From positions 62,001 through 126,000 of the forward strand of contig NZ_CP011524.1 in the NCBI RefSeq assembly GCF_004154955.1: a stretch of DNA of 64,000 bases, in the 5' to 3' direction. This DNA comes from Intestinimonas butyriciproducens. Its GTDB lineage: Bacteria > Bacillota > Clostridia > Oscillospirales > Oscillospiraceae. A program made the position numbers and the translations under genes. Shown piece by piece: positions 50,138 to 59,071 of the stretch. The notes under the pieces were generated by a model. The model ran no database searches and was not told the origin of the DNA. It worked only from the letters and a program-made list of their open reading frames with translations. How positions within the stretch are numbered: the first letter of the stretch is position 1; each line of letters begins with the position of its first letter.

Positions 50138-51742
50138 ATGATCACAGTTTCCGACCTGAGCCTTCAGTACAGCGGTCAGCCCCTTTTCTCCCACGTGGAT
50201 CTGCAGTTCATCAAGGGGAACTGCTACGGCATCATCGGCGCCAACGGCGCAGGCAAGTCCACCTTTTTGAAGATCCTCTCCGGTGAGCTGGAGCCTTCCT
50301 CCGGCGAGGTGACCATCCTGCCCAAGACCCGTATGTCCGTCCTTCGGCAGGATCAGAACGCCTACAACGCCTATACCGTCATGGATACGGTCATCATGGG
50401 CAACCAGCGCCTTTATGACATCGGCAGGGAGAAGGAGGCCCTCTACGCCAAGGAGGAGATGACGGAGGAGGATGGCATCCGCGCCTGCGAGCTGGAGGAG
50501 GAGTACGCCGAGCTGGGCGGCTGGGAGTCTGAGTCCGACGCCTCACGCATCCTCCAGGGCCTGGGGCTGCCCGTGTCCATGCACTACGATGTCATGGAGA
50601 ACGTGGACGGCCGCCTGAAGGTGAAGGTCCTGCTGGCCCAGGCCCTGTTCGGGAACCCCGACATCCTCCTGCTGGACGAGCCCACCAACAACCTGGACAT
50701 CAACGCCATCAACTGGCTGGAGGACTTCCTGCTGGACTTTGAGGGCACCGTTATCGTGGTGAGCCATGACCGGCACTTCCTCAATACCATCTGCACCCAT
50801 ATCGTGGACATCGACTACAACAAGATCAAGATGTATGTGGGCAACTACGACTTCTGGTACGACGCCTCCCAGCTCATGCAGAATCTGATGAAGAACCAGA
50901 ACAAAAAGAACGAGGAGAAGGCCCAGGAGCTCAAGGAGTTCATCTCCCGCTTCTCCGCCAACAAGTCCAAGAGCAAGCAGGCCACCGCCCGCCGGAAGCT
51001 GCTGGAGAAGATCACGCTGGAGGAGATCCCCGCCTCCTCCCGCCGCTATCCTTGGGTGGCCTTCAGCCCCGACCGGGAGGTGGGCAAGGACATCCTCTTC
51101 GTCACCGAGGTCTCCAAAACGGTGGACGGCGTGAAGCTGCTGGACAAGGTGAGCTTTACGGTGAACCACGGGGACAAAATCGCCTTTGTGGGCGAGAACG
51201 AGAACGCCCAGACCGCCCTCTTCAAGATCCTCACCGGCGAGTGGGAGCCCGACGAGGGCACGGTCAAGTGGGGACAGACCGCCACTTGGTCCTATTTCCC
51301 CAAGGACAACACCGAGTTCTTCAAGGACTGCGACGACAACCTGGTGGAGTGGCTCCGCCAGTTCTCCTCCGACCCCCACGAGGCCTATCTCCGGGGCTTC
51401 CTGGGCCGGATGCTCTTTTCGGGCGACGAGGTATACAAGCCCGTGAAGGTCCTCTCCGGCGGCGAGAAGGTGCGGTGCATGCTCTCCCGGATGATGCTCT
51501 CCGGCGCCAATGTGCTGCTGCTGGATCAGCCCACCAACCACCTGGATCTGGAGTCCATCGCCGCCGTGAACAACGGCCTGGAGGCGGTGAAGTGCAACGT
51601 CCTCTTCTCCTCTCACGACCATCAGATGGTCCAGACTGTGGCCAACCGCATCTTCGACTTTACCCCCGACGGCAAGCTCATCGACCGGCAGATGACCTAT
51701 GACGAGTATCTGGAGCGGACCGCGCAGGAGGCTAGGGCCTGA
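50138..51742 (+). CDS. ABC-F family ATPase (YkpA/YbiT subgroup)
   Basis: A 534-residue protein with two ABC domains and no membrane part, acting on ribosomes. Domain 1: Walker A GANGAGKST, Walker B ILLLDEPTNNLD; its signature reads NVDGRLKVKVLLAQ in place of LSGGQ. Domain 2: signature LSGGEKVRCM, Walker B VLLLDQPTNHLD, but the P-loop is GENENAQTA, lacking the usual GKT lysine. A degenerate second P-loop is typical of this subgroup (others have IAKTT), here with Lys changed to Gln. The linker is rich in lysine. The ATG at 50138 follows AAAGGAG. Confidence 0.9.
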   Translation: MITVSDLSLQYSGQPLFSHVDLQFIKGNCYGIIGANGAGKSTFLKILSGELEPSSGEVTILPKTRMSVLRQDQNAYNAYTVMDTVIMGNQRLYDIGREKEALYAKEEMTEEDGIRACELEEEYAELGGWESESDASRILQGLGLPVSMHYDVMENVDGRLKVKVLLAQALFGNPDILLLDEPTNNLDINAINWLEDFLLDFEGTVIVVSHDRHFLNTICTHIVDIDYNKIKMYVGNYDFWYDASQLMQNLMKNQNKKNEEKAQELKEFISRFSANKSKSKQATARRKLLEKITLEEIPASSRRYPWVAFSPDREVGKDILFVTEVSKTVDGVKLLDKVSFTVNHGDKIAFVGENENAQTALFKILTGEWEPDEGTVKWGQTATWSYFPKDNTEFFKDCDDNLVEWLRQFSSDPHEAYLRGFLGRMLFSGDEVYKPVKVLSGGEKVRCMLSRMMLSGANVLLLDQPTNHLDLESIAAVNNGLEAVKCNVLFSSHDHQMVQTVANRIFDFTPDGKLIDRQMTYDEYLERTAQEARA

Positions 51743-51812
51743 GCCGCGCCTTCCCCATCGGCACCGGCAGGGCGGATTTGCTGAACATTCCCCGATGATC
51801 CGGTGGAGGCGG

Positions 51813-51841
51813 CTGACACGGCCCCCAATTTGTGATATACT
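51813..51841 (+). promoter_or_regulatory. Promoter of the membrane protein-metG pair
   Basis: CTGACA (51813-51818) and TATACT (51836-51841) are 17 bases apart with a TGA extended -10 element. Confidence 0.5.
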
Positions 51842-51942
51842 ATGGCTTGCTGAAGATTGGGAACAGGCCCGGCGCTGGGACGTGTTCACCATTTTCAAAT
51901 AGGCTCCAAGTGAAAAACCACGCCAAGAGAGGACTGGAACGC

Positions 51943-52833
51943 ATGCGCAAAGAGCTTGTCCTGCCGGTGACCGCCGCCGTGAGCGGCGCGGCCGGCTTTT
52001 TCCTGCGCCGCTGGGAGCTGGCCTCCGCTTTCGAGGCGGATACCGGACTGCCCATACCGGGAATGCCCGCCACCTGGGCCCTTATCGCCCTGTCCGCGGC
52101 GACGGTGCTGGCGCTGGCCCTGCTGTGCAGGGGCAGCCACCGGGTATTCCCCGGCGGCTATGACGAGGCATTCTCTGCCCGGGGCCGCACCCTCTACATG
52201 GCCGGCATGGTGGCGGCCGCCTTCCTCATGGTCATCGCCGGGGCCCTCTTCCTGATGGAGCTGCCTCAGCTCTATGCCGAGGCCAAGCTCCAGACCAAGG
52301 GCACCCCCATGCTGGGGCTGCTGCCTAAGGCGTTGCTGGCCGTCCTGGCCCTGTGCTCGGGCTGGAGCCTCTTCCAACTGGGAAAGAACAACTACCGTGG
52401 CGAGGGACAGGGGAAATACAGCTCCAGCCTCCTCATTCCGGCCTATACCGCCTGCATGTGGCTCATCGTGGCCTATCAGGCCCGCTCCGGGGACCCTATC
52501 ATCCTCGACTACGTCTATCAGCTCTTTGCCGTCATCGCCGCGGTGCTGGGCTCCTATTTTATGGCGGGCTTCGGCTTCGAGCGGGCCAAGACCTTTCGGA
52601 GCGCCTTCTTCTCCCTGTGCGCCATGTACTTCATCCTGGTCACGCTGGCCGATACCCACGAGCCGGGCTTCCTGGCCCTGTATCTGGCCTTTTTCCTCTA
52701 TTTTGCCGCCTCTTCCGCGGTGCTGCTCTGCAACGCCCGGCAGCCCCGGGAACCGCGAATGCCGGGGAAGCGGCTTTTGAAGGACACTGAAACAGAAGAT
52801 TTGAATAGGGAGGGAACCCCTGATGAAGGATAA
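51943..52833 (+). CDS. Polytopic membrane protein of unknown function
   Basis: A 296-residue protein with about eight hydrophobic segments (around residues 5-18, 43-60, 84-106, 125-143, 162-178, 190-212, 218-236 and 243-262) and a charged C-terminal tail. I do not recognise a family. The ATG at 51943 is preceded by AGAGAGGA. Its end overlaps the start of metG by 11 bases, so the two are coupled, though a functional link to methionyl-tRNA is not evident. Confidence 0.75.
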   Translation: MRKELVLPVTAAVSGAAGFFLRRWELASAFEADTGLPIPGMPATWALIALSAATVLALALLCRGSHRVFPGGYDEAFSARGRTLYMAGMVAAAFLMVIAGALFLMELPQLYAEAKLQTKGTPMLGLLPKALLAVLALCSGWSLFQLGKNNYRGEGQGKYSSSLLIPAYTACMWLIVAYQARSGDPIILDYVYQLFAVIAAVLGSYFMAGFGFERAKTFRSAFFSLCAMYFILVTLADTHEPGFLALYLAFFLYFAASSAVLLCNARQPREPRMPGKRLLKDTETEDLNREGTPDEG

Positions 52834-54817
52834 CAACACATTTTATATTACCACGCCCATCTATTACCCCTCGGATAAGCTCCACATCGGCCACACCTAC
52901 TGTACCGTGGCCACCGACGCCATGGCCCGCTATAAACGGCTGAAGGGCTGCGACGTGCTTTTCCTCACCGGCACCGACGAGCACGGCCAGAAGATCGAGG
53001 ACAAGGCCAGGGAGGCGGGCATGGAGCCCAAGGCCTTTGTGGACAATATCGTGGAGGGCCCCCGGGGCGTGCTGGATCTGTGGAAGCTGATGGACATCTC
53101 CAATGACCGCTTCATCCGCACCACCGACGACTACCACATGGAGTCGGTCCAGAAGATCTTCAAGCGTCTCTATGAACAGGGCGACATCTACAAGGGCAAA
53201 TACGTGGGCAAGTACTGCAAGCCCTGCGAGTCCTTCTGGACCGAGACGCAGCTGGTGGACGGCAAGTGCCCCGACTGCGGCCGCGAGGTGGTGGACGCCG
53301 AGGAGGAGGCCTATTTCTTCCGCCTCTCCAAATACGCGGGCCGCATCCAGGAGCTGCTGGAGAACACCGACTTCCTGGAGCCCCGCAGTCGGGTGAACGA
53401 GATGGTGAACAATTTCATCAAGCCCGGCCTGGAGGATCTGTGCGTCTCCCGGACCAGCTTTACCTGGGGCGTGCCTGTGGACTTCGATCCGGGCCACGTG
53501 GTCTATGTGTGGATCGACGCCCTCTCCAACTATATCAACGCCCTGGGCTATGAGAACGGCAAATACCATGACTTTGAGAAGTACTGGCCCGCCGACGTCC
53601 ACTTTGTGGGCAAGGAGATCGTCCGCTTCCACTCCATCATCTGGCCCGCCATCCTCATGGCGCTGGACCTGCCCCTCCCCAAGAAGGTGTACGGCCACGG
53701 CTGGCTGCTGCTGGACGGCGGCAAGATGTCCAAATCCAAGGGCAACGTGGTGGACCCCTATGTACTGGCCGAACGCTATGGCGTGGACGCCCTGCGGTAC
53801 TTCCTGCTGCGGGAGTTCCCCTTCGGCTCCGACGGCAATTTTTCCAACGAGGCCCTCATCGGGCGCATCAATACCGACCTTGCCAACGACCTGGGCAATC
53901 TGGTGAGCCGGACCGTGTCCATGGCGGGCAAGTATTTTGAGGGCGGCCGCCTTCCGGAGGAGCAGGCCGAGGGGCCGGAAGACGCCGAGCTCATCGCCCT
54001 GTGCGCCGGCGTGCGGGACCGGTATGAGCAGCACATGGAGAAATTCGCCTTCCAGGAGGCCCTGGTGGACGTCTTTGCCGTAGTCTCCCGCGCCAACAAG
54101 TATATCGACGAGACCAAGCCCTGGGTGCTGGGCAAGGAGGAGGCCCACAAGGCCCGCCTGGCCCGGGTGATGTACAACCTGCTGGAGAGCATCCGCATCT
54201 CTGCGGTGCTGCTGCGGCCCTTCATGCCCTCCACCTGCGAAAAGATCTTTGCCCAGGTGGGCGCGGGGAGCGAGGCGCAGTCCTGGGCGAGCGCCGGAAC
54301 TTGGGGCGTTCTGCCCGCCGGTGTGGCCGTCAAGCGGGGCGAGAACCTCTTCCCCCGCATCGATATGGAAAAGGAGCTGAAGGAATTGGAATCTATGGAG
54401 AAAAAGCCCGCCGAGGCTGCCGCTCCGGCGCCCGAGGCCAAGGCCGAGGGCAAGCAGGAGGCGCCTGCCGCCCCGGCGTATATTACCATTGACGACTTTG
54501 ACAAGGTGAAGTTCGTGACCGCCAAGGTCCTGGCCTGTGAGGCCGTGCCCAAGTCCAGCAAGCTGCTGCGCTTCACCCTGGACTGCGGGGAGGAGTTCCC
54601 CCGGCAGATCCTTTCCGGCATCCACGAGTGGTATGAGCCCGAGGCGCTGGTGGGCAAGACCGTGGTGGCCTGCACCAACCTCAAGCCCCGGAAGATGATG
54701 GGGATCATGTCCAACGGTATGCTCATCTCTGCGGTGAAGGAGGAACCCGACGGTACGGAGAAGCTCCATCTCATCATCCTGGACGACAAGGTGCCCGCCG
54801 GCTACGGTCTGTGCTGA
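52823..54817 (+). CDS. metG: Methionyl-tRNA synthetase
   Basis: A 664-residue class I synthetase. HIGH motif is LHIGHTYCT (about 20-28), KMSKS is exact in GGKMSKSKGN, and the zinc knuckle is CKPCESFW ... CPDCG. After a Lys/Ala/Pro/Glu-rich linker (about 525-550) comes a C-terminal EMAP-II-like tRNA-binding domain (from IDDFDKVKFVTAKVL), as in many Firmicute MetRS. It charges both initiator and elongator tRNA-Met. GGGAGGG precedes the ATG. A strong terminator follows. Confidence 0.97.
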   Translation: MKDNNTFYITTPIYYPSDKLHIGHTYCTVATDAMARYKRLKGCDVLFLTGTDEHGQKIEDKAREAGMEPKAFVDNIVEGPRGVLDLWKLMDISNDRFIRTTDDYHMESVQKIFKRLYEQGDIYKGKYVGKYCKPCESFWTETQLVDGKCPDCGREVVDAEEEAYFFRLSKYAGRIQELLENTDFLEPRSRVNEMVNNFIKPGLEDLCVSRTSFTWGVPVDFDPGHVVYVWIDALSNYINALGYENGKYHDFEKYWPADVHFVGKEIVRFHSIIWPAILMALDLPLPKKVYGHGWLLLDGGKMSKSKGNVVDPYVLAERYGVDALRYFLLREFPFGSDGNFSNEALIGRINTDLANDLGNLVSRTVSMAGKYFEGGRLPEEQAEGPEDAELIALCAGVRDRYEQHMEKFAFQEALVDVFAVVSRANKYIDETKPWVLGKEEAHKARLARVMYNLLESIRISAVLLRPFMPSTCEKIFAQVGAGSEAQSWASAGTWGVLPAGVAVKRGENLFPRIDMEKELKELESMEKKPAEAAAPAPEAKAEGKQEAPAAPAYITIDDFDKVKFVTAKVLACEAVPKSSKLLRFTLDCGEEFPRQILSGIHEWYEPEALVGKTVVACTNLKPRKMMGIMSNGMLISAVKEEPDGTEKLHLIILDDKVPAGYGLC

Positions 54818-54827
54818 GATGCTGAAT

Positions 54828-54867
54828 AAAACCGTGCGCCCCGCCTTTCGGCGGGGCGCACGGTTTT
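54828..54867. terminator. 18-bp bidirectional terminator after metG
   Basis: AAAACCGTGCGCCCCGCC (54828-54845) pairs perfectly with 54850-54867 around TTTC. The A-run and T-run at its ends give terminators on both strands. Confidence 0.92.
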
Positions 54868-55312
54868 ATATTCGCTCCCCTCCCGCCGCAGCAGACGGCG
54901 GCAGGTGTGGTCGATGGCCAGGGCACCCAACGGCGCGGTGAGCAGGATGGAGACCGGGGCGCCCAGCAGGGCGGAGGCCCGCGGGCTCCCGCCCTGAGCC
55001 ATGCCGGTAAAGGAGGAGAAGAGCACAATGACGAATACGTCGTCCACTGAAGCGCCGGCCAGGATCATCTGCGGGATGCCCTTTTCCGCTCCATAGCCCT
55101 CCTCCAGGAGCCGGAGCATCCGGGGAACGAGCACCGCCGGGGAGACCGCGCCCACCACCGCGCCCATGACGGCGGCATCCAGAGTGGACACTCCCATCAG
55201 CCGGGGAGCCAGCAGCACCATCCCCAGCACCTCCAGGCCGGCGGGCAGGAAGCACAGCAGCAGAGCGGGCCTGCCTTGTTTTTTCCCGCAAAGTATTGTA
55301 TCATGAGGGCAG
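54868..55312 (-). pseudogene. Relic of a cation:proton antiporter
   Basis: The minus frame shows a mid-protein segment of a Na+(K+)/H+ exchanger: FLPAGLEVLG, LDAAVMGAVVGAVSPAVLVP, EKGIPQMILAGASVDDVFVI. After GAPVSILL it jumps to TAPLGALAIDHTCRRLL, which looks like the end of such a protein, so the second half is internally deleted. The N-terminal third is absent, since the tatD promoter region begins there. About 150 of an expected 390 or more residues remain. Not expected to function. Confidence 0.7.
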
Positions 55313-55349
55313 AATCATCCCCGGACATGTGCCGGAAGGAGGCTTTTCC

Positions 55350-56117
55350 ATGATTTTCGACACCCACGCCCACTACTATGACGGGGCCTTCGACCCGGAC
55401 CGGGACGAACTGCTTGCGGCCCTCCCCTCCATGGGGGTGGCTCTGGTGGTCTGCCCCGGCTGCGATCTGGAGTCCTCCCGGGCCTCCGTCGCCCTGGCGG
55501 AAAAATTCGGCTATCTTTACGCCGCCGTGGGCTTCCACCCGGAGAACCTGGAGGGGGCCTCTCTGGACCAGCTCGACCAGGTGCGGACCATGTCCGCCCA
55601 CCCCAAGGTGAAGGCCATAGGAGAGATCGGTCTGGACTACTACTGGGTCAAGACCCCCGAGGCCCGGGCCTTCTCACGGGATTTTTTTGACGCCCAGCTC
55701 TCCCTCGCGGAGGAGCTGGACCTGCCTGCCGTCGTCCATGACCGGGACGCACACCGGGACTGTCTGGACATCGTGCGGGCCCATCCCGGCTGCCGGGGGG
55801 TGTTCCACTGCTATTCGGGCAGCGTCGAGGATGCGAAGGTACTGCTGGATCGGGGCTGGATGCTCTCCTTTACCGGGAACATCACCTTTGCCAATGCCCG
55901 GCGTGGCCCCGAGGTGGTGAAATTTATGCCCGTGGACCGCCTGATGCTGGAGACCGACGCCCCCTATATGGCCCCCGAGCCCTTCCGTGGAAAGCGGTGC
56001 GACTCCACCATGATCCGCCTCACCGCCGAGCGGGTGGCCGAGTGGAAGGGGCTCTCCGCAGAGGAAGTGCTGGACATCACGCTGGAGAACGGGGAGCGGT
56101 TCTTCGGTATCGACTGA
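55350..56117 (+). CDS. tatD: TatD-family metal-dependent deoxyribonuclease
   Basis: A 255-residue TIM-barrel hydrolase of the TatD family. Metal ligands: the DTHAHYY start (H-x-H), GEIGLDYYW with the bridging glutamate, HDRDAH and HCYSG, and LETDAPYMAP with the last aspartate. TatD proteins are 3'-5' exonucleases or deaminating nucleases in DNA repair. GGAAGGAGG precedes the ATG at 55350. The radical SAM gene 14 bases downstream belongs to the set known as TatD-associated. Confidence 0.94.
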   Translation: MIFDTHAHYYDGAFDPDRDELLAALPSMGVALVVCPGCDLESSRASVALAEKFGYLYAAVGFHPENLEGASLDQLDQVRTMSAHPKVKAIGEIGLDYYWVKTPEARAFSRDFFDAQLSLAEELDLPAVVHDRDAHRDCLDIVRAHPGCRGVFHCYSGSVEDAKVLLDRGWMLSFTGNITFANARRGPEVVKFMPVDRLMLETDAPYMAPEPFRGKRCDSTMIRLTAERVAEWKGLSAEEVLDITLENGERFFGID

Positions 56118-56131
56118 AGGGAAGGATAAGT

Positions 56132-56749
56132 ATGGAAACCATCTCCTATGAGTACGGCGACGCGCTGTATGTCAACCTCACCAACCGCTGCGACTGCGCC
56201 TGTATCTTCTGCCTGCGCAACAACGGCCACAAGGGCTCCATCTATGCCGACGACCTGTGGCTGGAGCATGAGCCCAGCCGGGAGGAGGCTCTGAGGGACC
56301 TGCTCTCCCGGGACCTCTCCCGGTATACCGAGCTGGTGTTCTGCGGCTTCGGCGAGCCCACCTACCGGATCGACGACCTGCTGTGGCTGGTGGACGAGCT
56401 GAAAAAGGCGGTGCCCCATCTGCCGCCGGTGCGCATCAATACCAACGGCCATGCCAACCTCATCCATGGCCGGGATGTGACGCCCGGGCTGGCCGGACGT
56501 ATCGATGTGCTCTCTATTTCCCTCAACGGCTCCACCCCTGAGGAGTATGTGGCCGTCACCCGCCCCAGGGAGGGGGCGAAGGCATGGGACGCCATGCTGG
56601 ACTTTACCCGCAGCGCAGCCCAGTACGTCCCCACCGTCATGATGACCATCGTCAACAAGGACAAGACGCCGGAGGAGATCGAGGCCTGCCGCCGGATGTG
56701 TGAGCGCCTGGGGGCCACCCTCCGGGTGCGGGAATACATTCCGGACTGA
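56132..56749 (+). CDS. TatD-associated radical SAM protein
   Basis: A 205-residue radical SAM protein shorter than most. The cluster motif is C-x3-C-x2-C in NRCDCACIFCLRN (about 18-30), followed by FCGFGEPTYR (the GGE-like motif) and INTNGHANL. This small family (described as TatD-linked radical SAM) lies directly after tatD in Firmicutes. The reaction is unknown. GGGAAGGA precedes the ATG at 56132. Confidence 0.9.
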   Translation: METISYEYGDALYVNLTNRCDCACIFCLRNNGHKGSIYADDLWLEHEPSREEALRDLLSRDLSRYTELVFCGFGEPTYRIDDLLWLVDELKKAVPHLPPVRINTNGHANLIHGRDVTPGLAGRIDVLSISLNGSTPEEYVAVTRPREGAKAWDAMLDFTRSAAQYVPTVMMTIVNKDKTPEEIEACRRMCERLGATLRVREYIPD

Positions 56750-56804
56750 AATGCAAAAAACGTCGGAGAGGCATAAGCGGGCGTGCGTAAGACAGCATTG
56801 AGTA

Positions 56805-56837
56805 CGCCCGAAGAATCCTAAACTTCTTCGGGCGTTT
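56805..56837 (+). terminator. Terminator of the tatD operon
   Basis: CGCCCGAAGAA (56805-56815) pairs with TTCTTCGGGCG (56824-56834) around 8 bases and is followed by TTT. Confidence 0.8.
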
Positions 56838-56918
56838 CCCTGTGTGAATGATAGGCTTTCCATATTTTGCTGATATACTTTGTTCAGCAAAAGAGTGAGA
56901 AAAATCGAAATTTGAGGA

Positions 56919-57495
56919 TTGAATATGAATATACTACTTCTTTCTGGAAGCCCCAGAAAGAATGGAAATACCAATGCGATTGTGCAACGGGTCGCCGAAA
57001 GATTAAAGACAAACCACAACGTGGAAATTTGCCGCATCACAGACTATCAGATCAACGGTTGTTTGGGCTGCAATCACTGCCAAAGCGTTCTGGATAAACC
57101 CGGCTGTGTGCAGGATGATGATGTGACCCGGCTGTTGGGCAAGGTCATGGACGCCGCTGTACGGGCACTCTTACTCAGGGCAGTTAAAGCTTCTGATGGA
57201 TCGTCATGTAGCGCTGTTCAAATTTGTCGGAGGCTCTGACAAGGCTGTGGACGAAATGGAAATCAAGTCCTTTATTGAGAATAGGCCCGTGGGACTGATT
57301 GTTTCCTGTCAGGGACCAGGGGAAAACAATACGGAACTGGTACAAATGCAGTTCCGCAAATTCTGCGAATCCTCTTTGGCCTTCTGTTTGGGTACGTATA
57401 TCTTCCCATGGTGTTCTCCTGATGTGATAGGCAGCCAATTCTCTGAAGATACACTCAATCGGATTGTCTGTAATGTGGAAGCTCAGAATAAGTGA
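56919..57495 (+). pseudogene. Broken flavodoxin/NAD(P)H-dependent FMN reductase gene
   Basis: The first frame starts MNMNILLLSGSPRKNGNT, the FMN-phosphate loop of the NADPH-dependent FMN reductase family, and continues to CLGCNHCQ and GKVMDA. The frame is then lost; a second frame resumes with LYGHSYSGQLKLLMDRH and runs to 57495. The eight or so residues that normally join the two (D-A-x-V-x-x-T-P) are missing, so a small out-of-frame deletion near 57150-57160 broke the gene. An extended -10 promoter (TGATATACT, 56871-56879) is still present. The region is AT-richer than the chromosome around it. Confidence 0.75.
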
Positions 57496-57806
57496 AATAA
57501 TTTTATCAAACAAACAGGCATGACTTAAAACATCAGCTATGCTCATGTGCGCGTTTCGGCGCGGGATTGCTATATCTTTAGTTATAAAGAGTTCGACAAT
57601 TCCAGTTTGTCGGGATGCTGCAAAATCCTTTCGGAACAAAAGGACGCACTTCTATACTCTCCTATCAGGAGTATTGTACGTCCTGCGCAACTTCATTCTC
57701 CGTCAGCAAGTTTGAATATCATGCAGAAAACAATCCTCCGTATGATTGCAGCATACGGAGGATTCACTGTTTCACGGACGCCGCCCAATGCCCCTCCGAC
57801 GTTTTT
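57496..57806. other. 310-base spacer after the broken flavodoxin gene
   Basis: I see no gene here. The only clear feature is a 13-bp hairpin, AATCCTCCGTATG (57732-57744) with 57752-57764, a probable terminator. Base composition is AT-rich like the broken gene to its left, and the sequence may be decayed coding DNA. Confidence 0.5.
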
Positions 57807-57929
57807 TTACGCCGCGGCGTCCTCCAGCTCGTGGTAGGCCTCGGCCTCGCTGTCCGCTGAAAAGAGGAAGCGGCCCGCTCTGTCGTAGACCTCCACATGC
57901 CCTCTGACCCATTTCATCGTGTACTCCAT
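57807..57929 (-). CDS. 40-residue conserved-looking small protein
   Basis: A small gene: ATG at 57929 preceded by AAAGGAG, stop TAA at 57809-57807. The product starts MEYTMKWVRGHVEVYDRAG and continues as RFLFSADSEAEAYHELED. The pattern (short strand, 'xVYDxxGxFLFSADxxxEA', acidic helix) is one I associate with unannotated small proteins of Clostridia; this is recollection, not a search. Codon use is normal for the chromosome. Function unknown. Confidence 0.65.
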   Translation of the reverse strand: MEYTMKWVRGHVEVYDRAGRFLFSADSEAEAYHELEDAAA

Positions 57930-58010
57930 TTCGTACCGCTCCTTTCTGTTCCTTCAGGATGGTATCAGTATATCGGAGTACATGTCCCATAAAACGGACT
58001 TTTAGAAAAA

Positions 58011-58040
58011 CTCCATGGCGCGGCAATGCGCGCCATGGAG
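58011..58040 (-). terminator. Terminator of the YihY-type gene
   Basis: CTCCATGGCGCG (58011-58022) pairs perfectly with 58029-58040; read leftward it is followed by TTTTTCTAAAA. Confidence 0.85.
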
Positions 58041-58099
58041 CTGAGCGCACGGCGTCCGCGCGCAGAGCGAATGGATGGGGGGAAGAATGGCGCCCTGGG

Positions 58100-58942
58100 C
58101 TATGTTTCATAGCGGACCTTCTTCCGCCGATACCAGACGTAGTTGAATACGTTGCCCAGGATCAGGATATTCCCGCACAGATACAGCCACACCAGCAGGA
58201 TGATGACCGAGGCTAGGGAGCCGTACACCAGAGAATATCGGGAGGACATACCGATGAACCAGGAAAAAAGCATGGAGGCGCACACCAGCGCGGCGGAGGC
58301 CAGCACCCCGCCGGTGAGGATGGGCGGCCGGGGCTTGCCTCTGGGGGCCGCCATGCGATAGGTGAGCAGGACAAAGAGCATGACCAGACAGAAGAGGACC
58401 CAAAAGCGGATCCACTGCCAGTCCCCCACCACCTGCCTCACCCAGGGCAGATAGGTCTCCACCAGATGGAGGAACCAGCTTCCGGTGAGGAGGACCGCCA
58501 GGGAGAGGTAGATGGTGATAAGAAACAGAACGGAGAAAGCCACGCTGGCCACGACCTGGCCTACCCCTCGATAGGTGGTGCGCCCATAGATGTCCGCCAT
58601 GATGTTCATGAGGGCCCGAAAGGCCGCGGAGGCGGAAAAGAGCGTCATGGTGAGGCCCGCGAAGAGCATGGCGTTGGACTGGTTATCGGTGATGTAGAGG
58701 ATATAGTCCCCCAGGATGGAACGGCTCTCCTTGGGGAGAAATTCCTCGGTCCCGGCGAGGATCAGGTTCACGTCCAGGTGCAGCAGCCCCACAAAAGCAT
58801 TGACGCAGATCAGCACCGGAAAGAAGCTGAGAATGAGAAAATAGGCCAGCTCCGCGGCGGACCTGGACACCCGGCGGTCAAAATATACCTCCAGGATCTC
58901 GCGCACAAACCGCACCCCAGCGGATTCCCACAGCCGCCTCAT
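58100..58942 (-). CDS. YihY/BrkB-family membrane protein
   Basis: A 280-residue protein with six membrane segments. Family marks: SRSAAELAYFLILSFFPVLI near the N-terminus (the A-x-x-A-Y-x-x-x-x-S-x-x-P motif) and YGSLASVIILLVWLYLCGNILILG near the C-terminus, each within limits of the family. YihY proteins are widespread and poorly understood; earlier labels as ribonuclease BN were mistaken. I start at the ATG at 58942 (MRRLWESAG), with AGAGAGG upstream; a further ATG at 58990 lacks a ribosome site. A terminator follows at 58040-58011. Confidence 0.9.
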   Translation of the reverse strand: MRRLWESAGVRFVREILEVYFDRRVSRSAAELAYFLILSFFPVLICVNAFVGLLHLDVNLILAGTEEFLPKESRSILGDYILYITDNQSNAMLFAGLTMTLFSASAAFRALMNIMADIYGRTTYRGVGQVVASVAFSVLFLITIYLSLAVLLTGSWFLHLVETYLPWVRQVVGDWQWIRFWVLFCLVMLFVLLTYRMAAPRGKPRPPILTGGVLASAALVCASMLFSWFIGMSSRYSLVYGSLASVIILLVWLYLCGNILILGNVFNYVWYRRKKVRYET

Positions 58943-59071
58943 CCTCTCGCCTGCCTCTCTGTTTTGAAATGAGTTTATACAGTATATCATAGTGTGCCAG
59001 AAATTTCAAATCCCACTCATAGCGTCCCGCAGGTCCGCATATGGTGTTAGAGAACAGAAGAAAGGACGGGG

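Noticed and set aside
50138-51742. ABC-F gene as a decaying pseudogene because of missing ATPase motifs
   Set aside because: Loss of the first signature and a degenerate second P-loop are typical of this ABC-F subgroup, and the frame is intact.
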